A stretch of 64,000 nt of DNA from an uncultured Alphaproteobacteria bacterium (GCA_951812775.1 OX638326.1:2429391-2493390), one strand, 5' to 3'; positions 34,095 through 43,711 are shown, counted from the stretch's first letter. The notes: generated by a model not told the origin, from the letters alone. Numbers and translations are program-made.

Positions 34095-34155
34095 CAATTT
34101 TACGTTTCAGGCCTTATCTCGGCGTTTTCGAGACTTTTCTGCATAAAATACTAGT

Positions 34156-34614
34156 TCAGTCTTCTGTTTTCTGAGCAATCGCCTTTTTTCTGGTCTCGCC
34201 GCGATCCCGATCTGTTACATAGATGAGTTCGCCAATTCGACGCATAAGTTGGTCCTCGAACGGGTCAGCCTCACCATCGGCATATGCAACGTGCCACAGG
34301 CATTCCATCAACTCGACGCGATCTTCATAGGAAAGACCCTGTCGGATCGCTGAGGTGAAGGCGTAGAGTTGAATAGAACCCTTAACTTCCGCTTCCGCCT
34401 TAGCGAGGAGCTGCCTGGCGATATCCTCCGCGAGCGAAAACCTGTCCTGAACAAACGCCAGAATCCTGGCGCGCTCGGCGTCGTCGAAATCTCTGTCGAC
34501 CGTCGCGACCTCCACCAAAAGAGCGGCCGCCGCCAACTGCACATCGTCAACTTCCTCACCAGCTGCTGCCTCACTGGTCAATCCCAGCATTTCTTGAATC
34601 TTTTTAATCACCAT
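34156..34614 (-). CDS. TerB-family (tellurite-resistance-like) protein
   Basis: 152 residues, all-helical. VQLAAAALLVEVATVDRDFD then ERARILAFVQDRFSL and VELMECLWHVAYADGEADPF contain the paired acidic helices that define TerB-like folds. Family members bind metal ions and are often found in envelope- or stress-linked operons, but this stand-alone form has no known reaction. It overlaps the S4 gene start region by 7 nt, so it is the last gene of the helicase-S4-TerB operon. Confidence 0.8.
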   Translation of the reverse strand: MVIKKIQEMLGLTSEAAAGEEVDDVQLAAAALLVEVATVDRDFDDAERARILAFVQDRFSLAEDIARQLLAKAEAEVKGSIQLYAFTSAIRQGLSYEDRVELMECLWHVAYADGEADPFEDQLMRRIGELIYVTDRDRGETRKKAIAQKTED

Positions 34615-34967
34615 ACATCCTTGTTTCGATCTCGTTTATCCCACCGCGCAACGGGTACTGGCCGGACACCGGGTACACGGGGAACACGCGGTGTTTCAAC
34701 TGACAAATCTTCATAGAGGAGCCTTGCTTCCGGGGCTGGTCCGCGCCGTGTCCCCAAACCCAATACCTTAACCACGCGGATACGATGCGCCTGGGGGAAT
34801 GTCACGACCTGCCCCACCCGTACGCCATAATGAGATTTTTCAACCGCCGTCCCATCCACCCGAATGCGACCTGAACCGCAAATTTTGCCCGCCAGGGATC
34901 GTGATTTAAAGAACCGCGCATGCCAAAGCCATTTATCGAGGCGGATTGATGGCTCCGGAGTTGTCAA
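34608..34967 (-). CDS. S4-domain RNA-binding protein (Hsp15-like)
   Basis: 119 residues. IRLDKWLWHARFFKSRSLAG, KICGSGRIRVDGTAVEKSHY and GVRVGQVVTFP form a complete S4 RNA-binding fold. The C-terminal part is Arg/Pro-rich (RVPRVPGVRPVPVARWDKRD) and probably adds RNA contacts. Hsp15-like proteins recycle stalled 50S subunits carrying peptidyl-tRNA. It overlaps the helicase gene by 4 nt (ATGA), and the pairing with an RNA helicase supports a role in RNA or ribosome metabolism. Confidence 0.9.
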   Translation of the reverse strand: MTTPEPSIRLDKWLWHARFFKSRSLAGKICGSGRIRVDGTAVEKSHYGVRVGQVVTFPQAHRIRVVKVLGLGTRRGPAPEARLLYEDLSVETPRVPRVPGVRPVPVARWDKRDRNKDVW

Positions 34968-37474
34968 AGGCTCAGTTCCGAAAGCTTGGCAAAAGGAGAA
35001 TCTGTTGCCGGTTTACTCGTTTGGCGCTGTTGCCCATTGTTCTGTGACGCCGCTTGTTTTTGCTTCTTGCTTCTCTTGGAACGGCCTTTTCGGGGCTTTC
35101 GCACAACATCGCCATTCGGACGAACGACATATCCTAACTGACGCACAAGCGTTTGCGTATCGGTAATGTTGAGGCCGAGTAAAGACGGGACGTCTTCCGG
35201 CAGTGCAAACGGGCCAGATCGTGCCAACCGCAAAATTTTAGTCGCAACTCGATCTAGAATGTCAGCCCGGACTAGACGATCACCCACCGAAACGAATCCG
35301 ATAGCTTCATAAAATCCGGGTGACCCCGGGCCTTTTGCAGGCAACGTCGTCAGCCCCGGCGGCGGCAATTCGGGAAGGCTTTTCTCGTGCCACACCGCCC
35401 AAAGCAGAGAGCGAAGTGCCACGCTACGAGGTTTCAGCAGGGAAGCGATATAGATCGTCTGCGGACCAATACGGACACGGCTAGATATAAATACCTTTCT
35501 ATCCTGAGAGTTGAGCGCCGCCACCTGTGCCTGTGCGGCGGGTCGTGCAATGGAGCCCAACCCTTCCCGCAACTGAAAGGCTATTCCCCGCGCCGGACCA
35601 GACAGCTTTGCTGTGGGAATTGTCAGCAAGGGCATGAAAGCCCTGCGCACAATCTCATCGAACCATCGCGCAAGCCTGGTTTCAACGCGATCCCGCAAAG
35701 CCGTCGGTAAAATTGTGCTGGTCGCAACCTGGGGCCGGGGCGACAGGATGTCTGCGCCCCGCACCATCTTGCCCAACGACTGATCGTTCCACCGAATGAT
35801 GCCAGCACCCGCCAGGGTAAAGTCAGTGTCTTTGGCGTTTTCCAGCGCCGCCACGCGCCGTCCTATCTCTCGCTGGAGCCCGCGATGAACCGCCGTCGTT
35901 AACAGCCGACGATCTCCGGACGTCGAAGACATGTCGGTAATAAAGCGCAGCCCTTCAAGCCGTCCAACGAGCATTCCTTCAACAAAGACGTCGTTTTCTT
36001 CGTTTACGTCAGCTTCAACATCCTTGCCGCGAGAGCGCGTTAGAATAGCGCTCCGACGATCGACAAAACGTTGCATCAACCGCTCATGCAAAGCATCAGA
36101 CAACCGGTCTTCAATAAGCCGGGCGCGCGCCTGCCAGCTCTCAGCATCGTCAATCCAGTCTGTGCGGTGGGAAATATAAGTCCAGGTCCGGGTATGGGCG
36201 ATCCGCGCCATCAACGTATCAATATCGCCATCGAACCGTTCAAGACGCACCAGCTGGCTGGCAACCCAGTCCGTCGGCAAGCGTCTTTCCGACGCTGCCA
36301 GGTGCTGATAAATCGTCCCGAGCAAACGAACATGCACGTCCGGCATCGTTTTGCGAAAATCCGGTATCTGACAGACTTCCCACAGCAGGCTGACCATATC
36401 GCGATTGCCGGCAAGATCGGCAATCGCCTTGTCCTGTGACAGACGCCGCAACGCACCATGATCCTCCGCCTCACGTACCCGGCGGAGAACCCGCGACGGC
36501 GGCGATGCGTCGAGACTCCGGAGCAACGATGTCAGGTTTTTGAATTCTAGATCGCTGCTGCGCCACCAAATGCCGCGAATATTCTGGAAACGGTGATTCT
36601 CAATCGCTTCTACGGTCTCCGGATCCAGTGCCCCCAATTCAGGGAGCGTGCCGAATGTGCCATCTTGCATATAACGCCCGGCGCGCCCGGCAATTTGCGC
36701 TATCTCATCAACAGCCAAAGGCCGACGGCGCAAGCCATCAAACTTGTGAAGCCGCCAAAACGCGACGTGATCGATATTCATGTTGAGGCCCATCCCGATT
36801 GCATCGGTAGCCACCAGATAATCAACCTCCCCTTCCTGATACATTTGCACCTGGGCATTGCGCGTCCTCGGGCTCAGGGCACCGAGGACCACAGCAGCAC
36901 CGCCGGAGGTTCGTCTGATCTGCTCCGCCAGCGCGTACACATCGCTTGCTGAGAACGCGACAATGGCGCTGCGCCGTTTCACGCGCGTTAGCTTTTTGGG
37001 TCCGCTATAACTCAGCTTCGAGAAACGTGGCCGTGATACAAACTCAGCATCCGGTACGAGCTTGCGCAGAACCGGTTTGATGGTTTCCGAGCCGAGAAAC
37101 ATGGTTTCCGACTGACCGCGCGCCCGCAACAACCGATCCGTAAAGAGATGCCCGCGTTCAGGATCAGCGCAGAGCTGGATTTCATCAACCGCCAGAAAAT
37201 CAACCAGCCGCGCCACCGGCATGGATTCGACCGTACAGAGAAAATATCGCGCTGTCGGCGGGACAATCTTTTCCTCACCGGTTACCAGCGCGACGTGTCG
37301 TTCCCCGACAAGGCTCACGACCCGATCATAATTCTCTCGGGCCAGCAAACGCAGTGGAAAGCCCATCATGCCGGTCCGGTGACCCAGCATGCGTTCGATC
37401 GCGAGATAGGTTTTCCCGGTATTGGTCGGGCCCAGAACAGCCGTAATTTTCGGAGAGGTTACCAGCGTGGACAT
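34964..37474 (-). CDS. Suv3-like superfamily II RNA helicase
   Basis: 836 residues. The Walker A motif is AVLGPTNTGKTYLAIERML (residues 13-31) and the DExH box is DEIQ at 97-100 (LAVDEIQLC). VATDAIGMGLNMNIDHV and EIAQIAGRAGRYMQDGT are motifs V and VI. The C-terminal half has the helical Suv3-like domains and a basic tail (VRKPRKGRSKRSKKQKQAA). Mitochondrial Suv3 unwinds RNA for degradation; the alphaproteobacterial homologue probably does the same in the cytosol. First gene of an operon with S4 and TerB proteins. Confidence 0.92.
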   Translation of the reverse strand: MSTLVTSPKITAVLGPTNTGKTYLAIERMLGHRTGMMGFPLRLLARENYDRVVSLVGERHVALVTGEEKIVPPTARYFLCTVESMPVARLVDFLAVDEIQLCADPERGHLFTDRLLRARGQSETMFLGSETIKPVLRKLVPDAEFVSRPRFSKLSYSGPKKLTRVKRRSAIVAFSASDVYALAEQIRRTSGGAAVVLGALSPRTRNAQVQMYQEGEVDYLVATDAIGMGLNMNIDHVAFWRLHKFDGLRRRPLAVDEIAQIAGRAGRYMQDGTFGTLPELGALDPETVEAIENHRFQNIRGIWWRSSDLEFKNLTSLLRSLDASPPSRVLRRVREAEDHGALRRLSQDKAIADLAGNRDMVSLLWEVCQIPDFRKTMPDVHVRLLGTIYQHLAASERRLPTDWVASQLVRLERFDGDIDTLMARIAHTRTWTYISHRTDWIDDAESWQARARLIEDRLSDALHERLMQRFVDRRSAILTRSRGKDVEADVNEENDVFVEGMLVGRLEGLRFITDMSSTSGDRRLLTTAVHRGLQREIGRRVAALENAKDTDFTLAGAGIIRWNDQSLGKMVRGADILSPRPQVATSTILPTALRDRVETRLARWFDEIVRRAFMPLLTIPTAKLSGPARGIAFQLREGLGSIARPAAQAQVAALNSQDRKVFISSRVRIGPQTIYIASLLKPRSVALRSLLWAVWHEKSLPELPPPGLTTLPAKGPGSPGFYEAIGFVSVGDRLVRADILDRVATKILRLARSGPFALPEDVPSLLGLNITDTQTLVRQLGYVVRPNGDVVRKPRKGRSKRSKKQKQAASQNNGQQRQTSKPATDSPFAKLSELSL

Positions 37475-37545
37475 GGATAAAGTGTGGCGATTTCAGCTGC
37501 CGGAAACAAGGGCTGATTAAGACTCAAGGGCAACTACAAAGGGCA

Positions 37546-37574
37546 CTTGCAGAGACGGGCCTGAAGCCACATAT
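37546..37574 (+). promoter_or_regulatory. Heat-shock (RpoH)-type promoter for htpG
   Basis: CTTG (37546-37549), 17 nt, then CCACATAT, close to the alphaproteobacterial RpoH pattern CTTG-N17-CyTATnT. It lies about 45 nt before the htpG ATG. Spacing equals that of the small-RNA promoter at 53116. Confidence 0.5.
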
Positions 37575-37618
37575 TCTGCCCCACAAATCCATCTAATCTA
37601 AAAGAGAGATTGCTTAGC

Positions 37619-39502
37619 ATGACTGCAGAAACCCTTAACTTTCAAACCGAAGTCGGTAAAATTCTAAAGATAGTGGCCAACTCGCTCTATAGCGACCGGC
37701 AGATATTCCTGCGTGAGTTGATTTCAAATGCGTCAGACGCCTGTGATCGCTTGCGTTATCTCGCGATTACCGAGCCATCGCTGACCGCCGATGCCCCCGA
37801 ATTCCGGGTCGAGCTATCAGTCGACAACAAAGCCAAGACGCTGACCATTTCAGACAATGGTATTGGGATGAATCGTGAAGCCTTGATCGAGGATCTCGGG
37901 ACCATCGCACGCTCCGGCTCATCGGCCTTTATCGATGCGCTCAATAACGAAAAAGACGACAACGTCGCGCTTATCGGACAATTCGGTGTTGGGTTCTATT
38001 CCTGCTTCATGATCGCCGACACTGTGGAAGTTACCAGCCGTCGGGCCGGCGAAGATCAGGCATGGAAATGGACATCTGATGGTGAAGGCGAATTCACCAT
38101 CGAGGAGGCTGAACGCGACAACCGCGGCACCTCGATCGTGATGAAACTCAAAAAAGATGCCAAAGAGTTTATGGAACCCACCCGGTTGCGCCATATCGTC
38201 TCGACCTATTCGGATCATATCTCCTTGCCGATCATGATGGAGATCGAGGGCAACAAGGAGACTCTCAACCAGGCCTCAGCTCTTTGGACCCGCCAGAAGA
38301 AAGACATCAAGGCGGAACAATATACCGAGTTTTACCGTCATATCGGCCACGCCTTTGACGAACCATCAATGACCATTCATTGGCGGGCTGAGGGCCGGGT
38401 TCAATATACCGGTCTCCTGTTCATGCCCTCGATGCGGCCGATGGATATTTTCGCGCCGGAGCGCAAGCACGGCGTAAAGCTCTACGTTAAACGCGTGTTC
38501 ATCACTGATGACTGCGAAGGACTCTGTCCCCTTTGGTTACGATTTATGAAAGGGCTGATTGATTCAGAAGATTTGCCCCTCAATGTCAGCCGCGAAATGT
38601 TGCAAAACAATCCGGCCCTGACCCGGATTAAGTCGGCCTTGGTAAAACGCGTTCTCAGCGAACTTAAAAAGCAGGCAGATAAAAAGCCGGAAGAGTACGC
38701 AACCTTTTGGGACAATTTTGGCGCCGTCCTCAAAGAGGGCATCTATGAAGACCAGGAAAACCGCGACGCGGTCCTCAAACTTGCCCGGTTTAAGAGCACG
38801 CATAGCGACGAGCTGACCAGTCTTGATGGCTATATCGAACGTATGAAAGAGGGTCAGGAAGCCATTTATTACATCTCTGGTGAGGATGTCGAAGCACTGG
38901 CCAAAAGCCCGCAACTGGAAGGTTTCAAATCGCGCGGCATCGAAGTGCTGTTTATGACCGATCCGGTGGATGAGTTCTGGCTGCCCGCCATTGGCGATTA
39001 CGAGGAGAAACCGCTCCGCTCTGCCACCCGTGCGGGTACCGACCTCGACAATATTTCGGCTGATGACACCAAGGATGCTGACAAGGACGATAGCAAAAAA
39101 GAGGATGGCGGCGACACGCCCGGCCTTGATGCGCTGGTTGCCATGGTAAAGCTGGAACTTGGCGACAAGGTCAAGGATGTCCGGCTGTCAAATCGCCTCA
39201 CAGACAGCCCTGTCTGCCTCAGTGCCGATGAAGGCGATATGGATATTCGCATGGAACAACTCTTGCGACAGCATAACCAGCTGAATGAACAGATCAGCCG
39301 CGTGTTGGAGATCAACGGCAAACATCCACTGATCACGGCCCTCGCCGGGATTGCCGGTTCCGATGGTGCGGGCAGCAAAGTCAGTGATGCAGCCTGGCTA
39401 CTCCTCGATCAGGCGCGTATCCTGGAAGGCGAACCCCTGCCGGACCCGACCGCCTTCGTCCGCCGCATGGCAGATTTGATGGCAAAAGGAGTGGCGGCCT
39501 GA
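37619..39502 (+). CDS. htpG: Chaperone HtpG (Hsp90)
   Basis: 627 residues with the full three-domain layout. The N-terminal GHKL ATPase has LRELISNASDACDRLRY, ISDNGIGMNREAL and LIGQFGVGFYSCFM. The middle domain has LYVKRVFITDDCEGLCPLW and LPLNVSREMLQNNPAL. The C-terminal dimerisation domain follows an acidic linker (DDTKDADKDDSKKEDGGDTP). ATG 37619 is preferred over TTG 37610, with AGAGAG upstream. It folds stress-damaged and client proteins in the cytosol. Its stop overlaps the metallo-hydrolase start. Confidence 0.97.
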   Translation: MTAETLNFQTEVGKILKIVANSLYSDRQIFLRELISNASDACDRLRYLAITEPSLTADAPEFRVELSVDNKAKTLTISDNGIGMNREALIEDLGTIARSGSSAFIDALNNEKDDNVALIGQFGVGFYSCFMIADTVEVTSRRAGEDQAWKWTSDGEGEFTIEEAERDNRGTSIVMKLKKDAKEFMEPTRLRHIVSTYSDHISLPIMMEIEGNKETLNQASALWTRQKKDIKAEQYTEFYRHIGHAFDEPSMTIHWRAEGRVQYTGLLFMPSMRPMDIFAPERKHGVKLYVKRVFITDDCEGLCPLWLRFMKGLIDSEDLPLNVSREMLQNNPALTRIKSALVKRVLSELKKQADKKPEEYATFWDNFGAVLKEGIYEDQENRDAVLKLARFKSTHSDELTSLDGYIERMKEGQEAIYYISGEDVEALAKSPQLEGFKSRGIEVLFMTDPVDEFWLPAIGDYEEKPLRSATRAGTDLDNISADDTKDADKDDSKKEDGGDTPGLDALVAMVKLELGDKVKDVRLSNRLTDSPVCLSADEGDMDIRMEQLLRQHNQLNEQISRVLEINGKHPLITALAGIAGSDGAGSKVSDAAWLLLDQARILEGEPLPDPTAFVRRMADLMAKGVAA

Positions 39503-40413
39503 TGACAAGCTGGAACCACGAGACCGATAGCTGTTCGTTTGGCGACATCGAAATCGGCCGCGTGGTGGATATGGCGGATGGTGGGTTTGCCGCCTCCATG
39601 CTGTACCCGGACGCAACCGAAGCGGAAATCCGCGCATTGAGCCAGCGTTTCGGGCCGATGCATATTAACCCGGAGTCGCTGGAGCTCTATCTGAGCTTCC
39701 ACGCCTATGTCGTCAAAACCGAAAATCACACGATTTTGGTCGATGCCTGCGTTGGAAACGGCAAAGATCGTCCGGGCCGCGATATGTGGAGCAATCGTTC
39801 GGGTCCTTTTCTCGACAACCTCGCCCGGCAGGGCGTCACGCCGGACGATATTGATTTTGTCATGTGCACTCATCTGCACGCTGACCATGTCGGCTGGAAC
39901 ACCCAGCAGGTAAATGGCGAATGGGTCCCGACCTTTGCCAACGCCCAGTATCTGTTTGCTGAACGCGAATATAAATTCTGGGAAGAGTGTCAGGCCAAGA
40001 GCGATGATCCGATCATGTATGGGTCACATGCCGATAGCGTATTGCCGGTCATGGACTCCGGGCAGGCGTTGCTGGTTGACGGCAACCATGAAATTGTGAC
40101 GGGGATCAATACGGAACCAGCCTACGGCCACACCCCGGGCAACATGGTGCTGCATGTGGGCGAAGCAGCAAAAACCCACGCCGTGATCTGTGGCGACGTC
40201 ATGCACCACCCGGTACAGCTCGCCCATCCCGAATGGTCGACCTGTTTTTGCGAAGATGCCCAGATGTCGCGGGAGACACGCACCGGCTTGCTTGACCGTT
40301 TTGCCGGCAGCGACACATTCATCCTGCCAGCGCATTTTCAATCACCGGGCCATGGGCCAGTCGAAAAAGACGGGAGCGGATTCCGAATGAAAGACGGCAT
40401 CGGCGAGAAATAA
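39502..40413 (+). CDS. MBL-fold metallo-hydrolase
   Basis: 303 residues of the metallo-beta-lactamase fold. VMCTHLHADHVGWN is the HxHxDH zinc motif, YGHTPGNMVLHV and ICGDVMHHPVQ carry the further His and Asp ligands, and LPAHFQSPGHGPV the last His. Such proteins include lactonases and other ester or thioester hydrolases; the exact substrate is unknown. It overlaps htpG by one base and probably shares its promoter, which would make it stress-induced by inference. Confidence 0.85.
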   Translation: MTSWNHETDSCSFGDIEIGRVVDMADGGFAASMLYPDATEAEIRALSQRFGPMHINPESLELYLSFHAYVVKTENHTILVDACVGNGKDRPGRDMWSNRSGPFLDNLARQGVTPDDIDFVMCTHLHADHVGWNTQQVNGEWVPTFANAQYLFAEREYKFWEECQAKSDDPIMYGSHADSVLPVMDSGQALLVDGNHEIVTGINTEPAYGHTPGNMVLHVGEAAKTHAVICGDVMHHPVQLAHPEWSTCFCEDAQMSRETRTGLLDRFAGSDTFILPAHFQSPGHGPVEKDGSGFRMKDGIGEK

Positions 40414-40438
40414 AAACGGCGGGAGTATCCTCCCGCCG
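40412..40438 (-). terminator. Bidirectional intrinsic terminator (htpG operon / binding-protein gene)
   Basis: Perfect 9-bp stem CGGCGGGAG (40417-40425) with CTCCCGCCG (40430-40438), loop TATC. On the minus strand it is followed by five T. It ends the minus-strand substrate-binding gene. Confidence 0.8.
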
Positions 40439-40463
40439 CTCGTCTATATCGTGAGAACCCGCG

Positions 40464-41648
40464 TTATTTCTTACAGGGCAAGGCTGGGTGCGTGTCCAGC
40501 AATTCCCATTTGCGGTTTTTCATTGTCATGACATAGGCCGGCAACTGCGCATCACCGGTCTTCTCAAAACAGACATTCCCCTGAACCAGATCAAACGTCG
40601 TGGTCAGCAGCGCATCCCGAATGGCGGTCCGTTCCGCGTTGAGCTTCTTGGGATCACCCGTAACCTTTGCGACTTCCATGGCCTTTTTGAACACATACAC
40701 AATGTCATAGGCGGAAGCGTCTACATGATGCGGCCATGGTTTATGGATGCCACGCTTTTTTACTTCCGCTGCATATTTACGGCTGAAAGCACGTGTTCGT
40801 TCATTCAAATCATAATAAAAGGACGCCGCGAAAACGGCACCATCCGCGTCGGTTCCCATCTTGTCGACAATGTCAGGGTCTGCCCAAATCTGTGCACCCA
40901 AAATCGGCACATTGATTTTCTGGCGTTTCATTTCCTTGACCACACGAATAGCGATCGGTGCGATACCGGCAAGACCGACATAATCGATCTTCTTGCCTTT
41001 GAGCTGAGATACTTGCGGGGAAACATCAAACGCCTTGGTGGCAAAGCTGATGGGGCCGGTAATCTTGACTTTCTCTTTCGTCAGGATCGGTTTCATGATG
41101 AACAAACCAACCGCTTTGGAAACGACATCGTCTGAGCCGTACAGAATCGCCACCGACTTCTTCATCGCGCCGCGCTTTTTCATCGTTTTTACGACGCGGG
41201 CGAATTGCAGAAATTCGCTTTCTGTCAGCCGGTAGGCATATGAGTATTTGTCGGCCAGTTTTGGCGCCGACGACGCATTTGGAATTTGCACGATTTTCTC
41301 GCGCTCACCGGCCGCAAACGCAACCCGCGCTTCACTGGAAGAAAAGGGTCCGATAACACCAAGCGCTTTGTCGTCGCGCGCAAACTTTCGAACCGCCACA
41401 ACGGCCTGCTTTGGGTCTCCCGCCGTATCGAACTTAACGATACGAATCTTTTTTCCATTTACCCCGCCAGCAGCATTAATTTCCGCCACCGCAATATCGA
41501 CCGCAATTTCCGTCGTTTTGTTGGTTGTCGAATAAAGCCCGGTTTTACCGAAACTCAGCCCCAATACGAGCTCATTTGCCAACAAACCCGTACTGCCAAC
41601 AGCCAAACCTGCAACAAATGCTGCGGGTGCCAGTGCCGGTATTTTCAT
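40464..41648 (-). CDS. Branched-chain-amino-acid-type ABC transporter substrate-binding protein (copy 1)
   Basis: 394 residues with a signal peptide (MKIPALAPAAFVAGLAVGST). The mature part is a type I periplasmic binding protein (Peripla_BP_6): LVLGLSFGKTGLYSTTNKTT, INAAGGVNGKKIRIVKFDTA, LGVIGPFSSSEARVAFAAGE and VGLAGIAPIAIRVVKEMKRQ. It differs from the next protein mainly in the signal peptide and scattered substitutions, so the pair arose by tandem duplication. It probably feeds the LivHMGF permease encoded upstream; the ligand is unknown. Both copies contain the same small set of Cys, including VCFEKTGDAQLPAYVMT near the C-terminus. Confidence 0.9.
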   Translation of the reverse strand: MKIPALAPAAFVAGLAVGSTGLLANELVLGLSFGKTGLYSTTNKTTEIAVDIAVAEINAAGGVNGKKIRIVKFDTAGDPKQAVVAVRKFARDDKALGVIGPFSSSEARVAFAAGEREKIVQIPNASSAPKLADKYSYAYRLTESEFLQFARVVKTMKKRGAMKKSVAILYGSDDVVSKAVGLFIMKPILTKEKVKITGPISFATKAFDVSPQVSQLKGKKIDYVGLAGIAPIAIRVVKEMKRQKINVPILGAQIWADPDIVDKMGTDADGAVFAASFYYDLNERTRAFSRKYAAEVKKRGIHKPWPHHVDASAYDIVYVFKKAMEVAKVTGDPKKLNAERTAIRDALLTTTFDLVQGNVCFEKTGDAQLPAYVMTMKNRKWELLDTHPALPCKK

Positions 41649-41744
41649 CGTTCACTCCTGATCTTCATTGCGTTGTAATAACGAGCAAAAAATTTCTCTA
41701 GAGCCCAAAGTAAACAGATTCAGATTGCGAATCCAGCGATAGAT

Positions 41745-41771
41745 AAAAAAACGGTGGGGTTTCCCCCGCCG
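41745..41771 (-). terminator. Intrinsic terminator after the second binding-protein gene
   Basis: On the minus strand CGGCGGGG-GAAA-CCCCACCG (one G-T) is followed by seven T (A-run 41745-41751 on the plus strand). It separates the two paralogous genes and would give copy 1 its own promoter need. Confidence 0.8.
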
Positions 41772-41795
41772 CTCATCTCATAGAATAAGAACCGC

Positions 41796-43013
41796 CTATT
41801 TTTTACAGGGCAGCGCCGGATATGAATCCAGCAAATTCCACTTCTTGTCTTTCATTGTCATGATATATGCCGGCAACTGTGCGTCGCCGTTCTTTTCAAA
41901 GCAGACTTTACCTTCGACGAGGTCGTAGGTAATCGTGCCCAGAACATCCCGAATAGCCGTCCGCTCAGCTTTGACTTTCTTCGGGTCGCCGGTAATTTTG
42001 GCAACTTCCATAGCCTTTTTAAAGACATATACGATATCATACGCTGCGGCATCCACGTGATGGGGCCAGTGCTTTTTAATGCCCTGTTTTGCAGCGGCAG
42101 CAACGAATTTTTTCGTAAAGCTGCGAGTCCGCTCATTCAGATTGTAGTAGAAAGGTGCTGCAAATACGGCACCATCAGCATCGGTGCCCATCCCATTCAC
42201 AATTTCAGGATCAGCCCAAATTTGCGCCCCGATGATCGGCACCGTAATTTTCTGCCGACGCATTTCCTTCAGCACACGAATAGCAATCGGCGTAATACCG
42301 GCAAGACCGACATAGTCGATATCTTTGCCCTTGAGTTGAGACACCTGAGGAGACACGTCAAACGCTTTTGTGGCAAAGCTGATCGGACCGTTAATCTTGA
42401 CTTTCTCTTTCGTCAGGATCGGTTTCATGATGAACAGGCCAACCGCCTTGGAAACGACATCGTCTGAACCATACATAATGGCAACAGACTTCTTCATCGA
42501 ACCGCGTTTTTTCATGGTCTTTACGACACGAGAGAATTGCAGGAATTCACTTTCCGTCAGGCGATAGGCGTAGGAGAACTTATCCGCCAGCTTTGGTGCA
42601 GATGACGCGTTCGGGATCTGGACAATTTTTTCGCGTTCGCCAGCGGCAAAAGCAACCCGAGCCTCACTGGAAGAAAACGGGCCAATCACGCCAAGGGCGT
42701 TGTCATCGCGGGCAAACTTACGCACCGCCACAACAGCCTGTTTAGGATCACCCGCCGTATCAAACTTAACGATACGAAGCTTTTTACCGTTGATACCCCC
42801 TGCTGCGTTAATTTCCGCGACAGCGATATCAACCGCGACTTCCGTGGTCTTGTTAATCGTCGAGTAGAGCCCTGTCTTGCCAAAGCTAAGACCCAGGACA
42901 ATATCTGCGGCCTGAACTGGTGCAGCAAATGCTACACCTGCCAAAACCGCAGCGGTAATTCCTCTCCCTGTTTTAGGTGTTTGAGACGGTAACCTAGTCC
43001 CACTTAGAGTCAA
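41796..43013 (-). CDS. Branched-chain-amino-acid-type ABC transporter substrate-binding protein (copy 2)
   Basis: 405 residues, Peripla_BP_6 family, with signal peptide GRGITAAVLAGVAFAAPVQA. The mature region is near-identical to copy 1 (IVLGLSFGKTGLYSTINKTT; VGLAGITPIAIRVLKEMRRQ). It directly follows livF with a 4-nt overlap, so it is the original Liv operon member, and copy 1 is a downstream duplicate behind a terminator. Ligand unknown: related genes here (deacetylase/PuuE-like, amidohydrolase remnant) suggest an amide or ureide rather than leucine, but that is a weak inference. Confidence 0.9.
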   Translation of the reverse strand: MTLSGTRLPSQTPKTGRGITAAVLAGVAFAAPVQAADIVLGLSFGKTGLYSTINKTTEVAVDIAVAEINAAGGINGKKLRIVKFDTAGDPKQAVVAVRKFARDDNALGVIGPFSSSEARVAFAAGEREKIVQIPNASSAPKLADKFSYAYRLTESEFLQFSRVVKTMKKRGSMKKSVAIMYGSDDVVSKAVGLFIMKPILTKEKVKINGPISFATKAFDVSPQVSQLKGKDIDYVGLAGITPIAIRVLKEMRRQKITVPIIGAQIWADPEIVNGMGTDADGAVFAAPFYYNLNERTRSFTKKFVAAAAKQGIKKHWPHHVDAAAYDIVYVFKKAMEVAKITGDPKKVKAERTAIRDVLGTITYDLVEGKVCFEKNGDAQLPAYIMTMKDKKWNLLDSYPALPCKK

Positions 43014-43711
43014 TGCGTACCAAGATAGGCTTCGCCAAGCCGGCTGTCTTCTTGAAGTGTCTTGGCATCGCCCGATAGAACGACATCACCAAGTTCCAGC
43101 ACGTAACCCCGATCAGCACTTTGCAGCGCCATATGAGTATTTTGCTCAATGAGTAAAATGGTCAATCCGTCACGATTGAGATCTTCGATCAGGGCAAAAA
43201 GCTGTTTGACCATGATCGGGCTCAGACCGAGAGACGGCTCGTCCAGCATCATCAGACGTGGCTTCGCAAGCATTGCCCGGCTAATCGCCAGCATTTGTTG
43301 TTCGCCACCCGAAAGGATCGAGGCCAGCATCTCCCGCCGCGCGGCAAGATTGGGAAACCGGTCATAGATCGCATCGATCTCGGCGCCCACATCGTCACTT
43401 CGGCAATAGGCCCCCATCTGTAAATTTTCATGGACAGTCAGGCTGACAAAAATCTGGCGAGCCTCCGGGACCATCACCAGCCCGGCATTTACCCGTCGGG
43501 GCGCAGACCACCCGCTGATATCGACACCATCGAAAAAAACCGTTCCGGTAGATTTCTCGCTGCCCAGAATGGCTTTGAGTAACGAGCTTTTTCCAGCCCC
43601 GTTGGCACCAAGGACGGTGACGATTTCACGTTCATCCAGCGTCAGGTCCACCGATTTGACAGCGTGATTACGGCCATAGCGAACGTCGATACCCTGAACA
43701 TCAAGAAACAT
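43010..43711 (-). CDS. livF: ABC transporter ATP-binding protein LivF
   Basis: About 233 residues. The Walker A is TVLGANGAGKSSLLKAILGS, the signature LSGGEQQMLAISRAM and the Walker B PRLMMLDEPSLGLSP, with H-loop LLIEQNTHMAL. The start at 43711 (MFLDVQGIDVRYG) is chosen from family alignment in mind. It overlaps livG by 11 nt, and the longer frame from 43813 lies inside livG. Cytosolic ATPase that pairs with LivG to drive import through LivH and LivM. Confidence 0.94.
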   Translation of the reverse strand: MFLDVQGIDVRYGRNHAVKSVDLTLDEREIVTVLGANGAGKSSLLKAILGSEKSTGTVFFDGVDISGWSAPRRVNAGLVMVPEARQIFVSLTVHENLQMGAYCRSDDVGAEIDAIYDRFPNLAARREMLASILSGGEQQMLAISRAMLAKPRLMMLDEPSLGLSPIMVKQLFALIEDLNRDGLTILLIEQNTHMALQSADRGYVLELGDVVLSGDAKTLQEDSRLGEAYLGTH

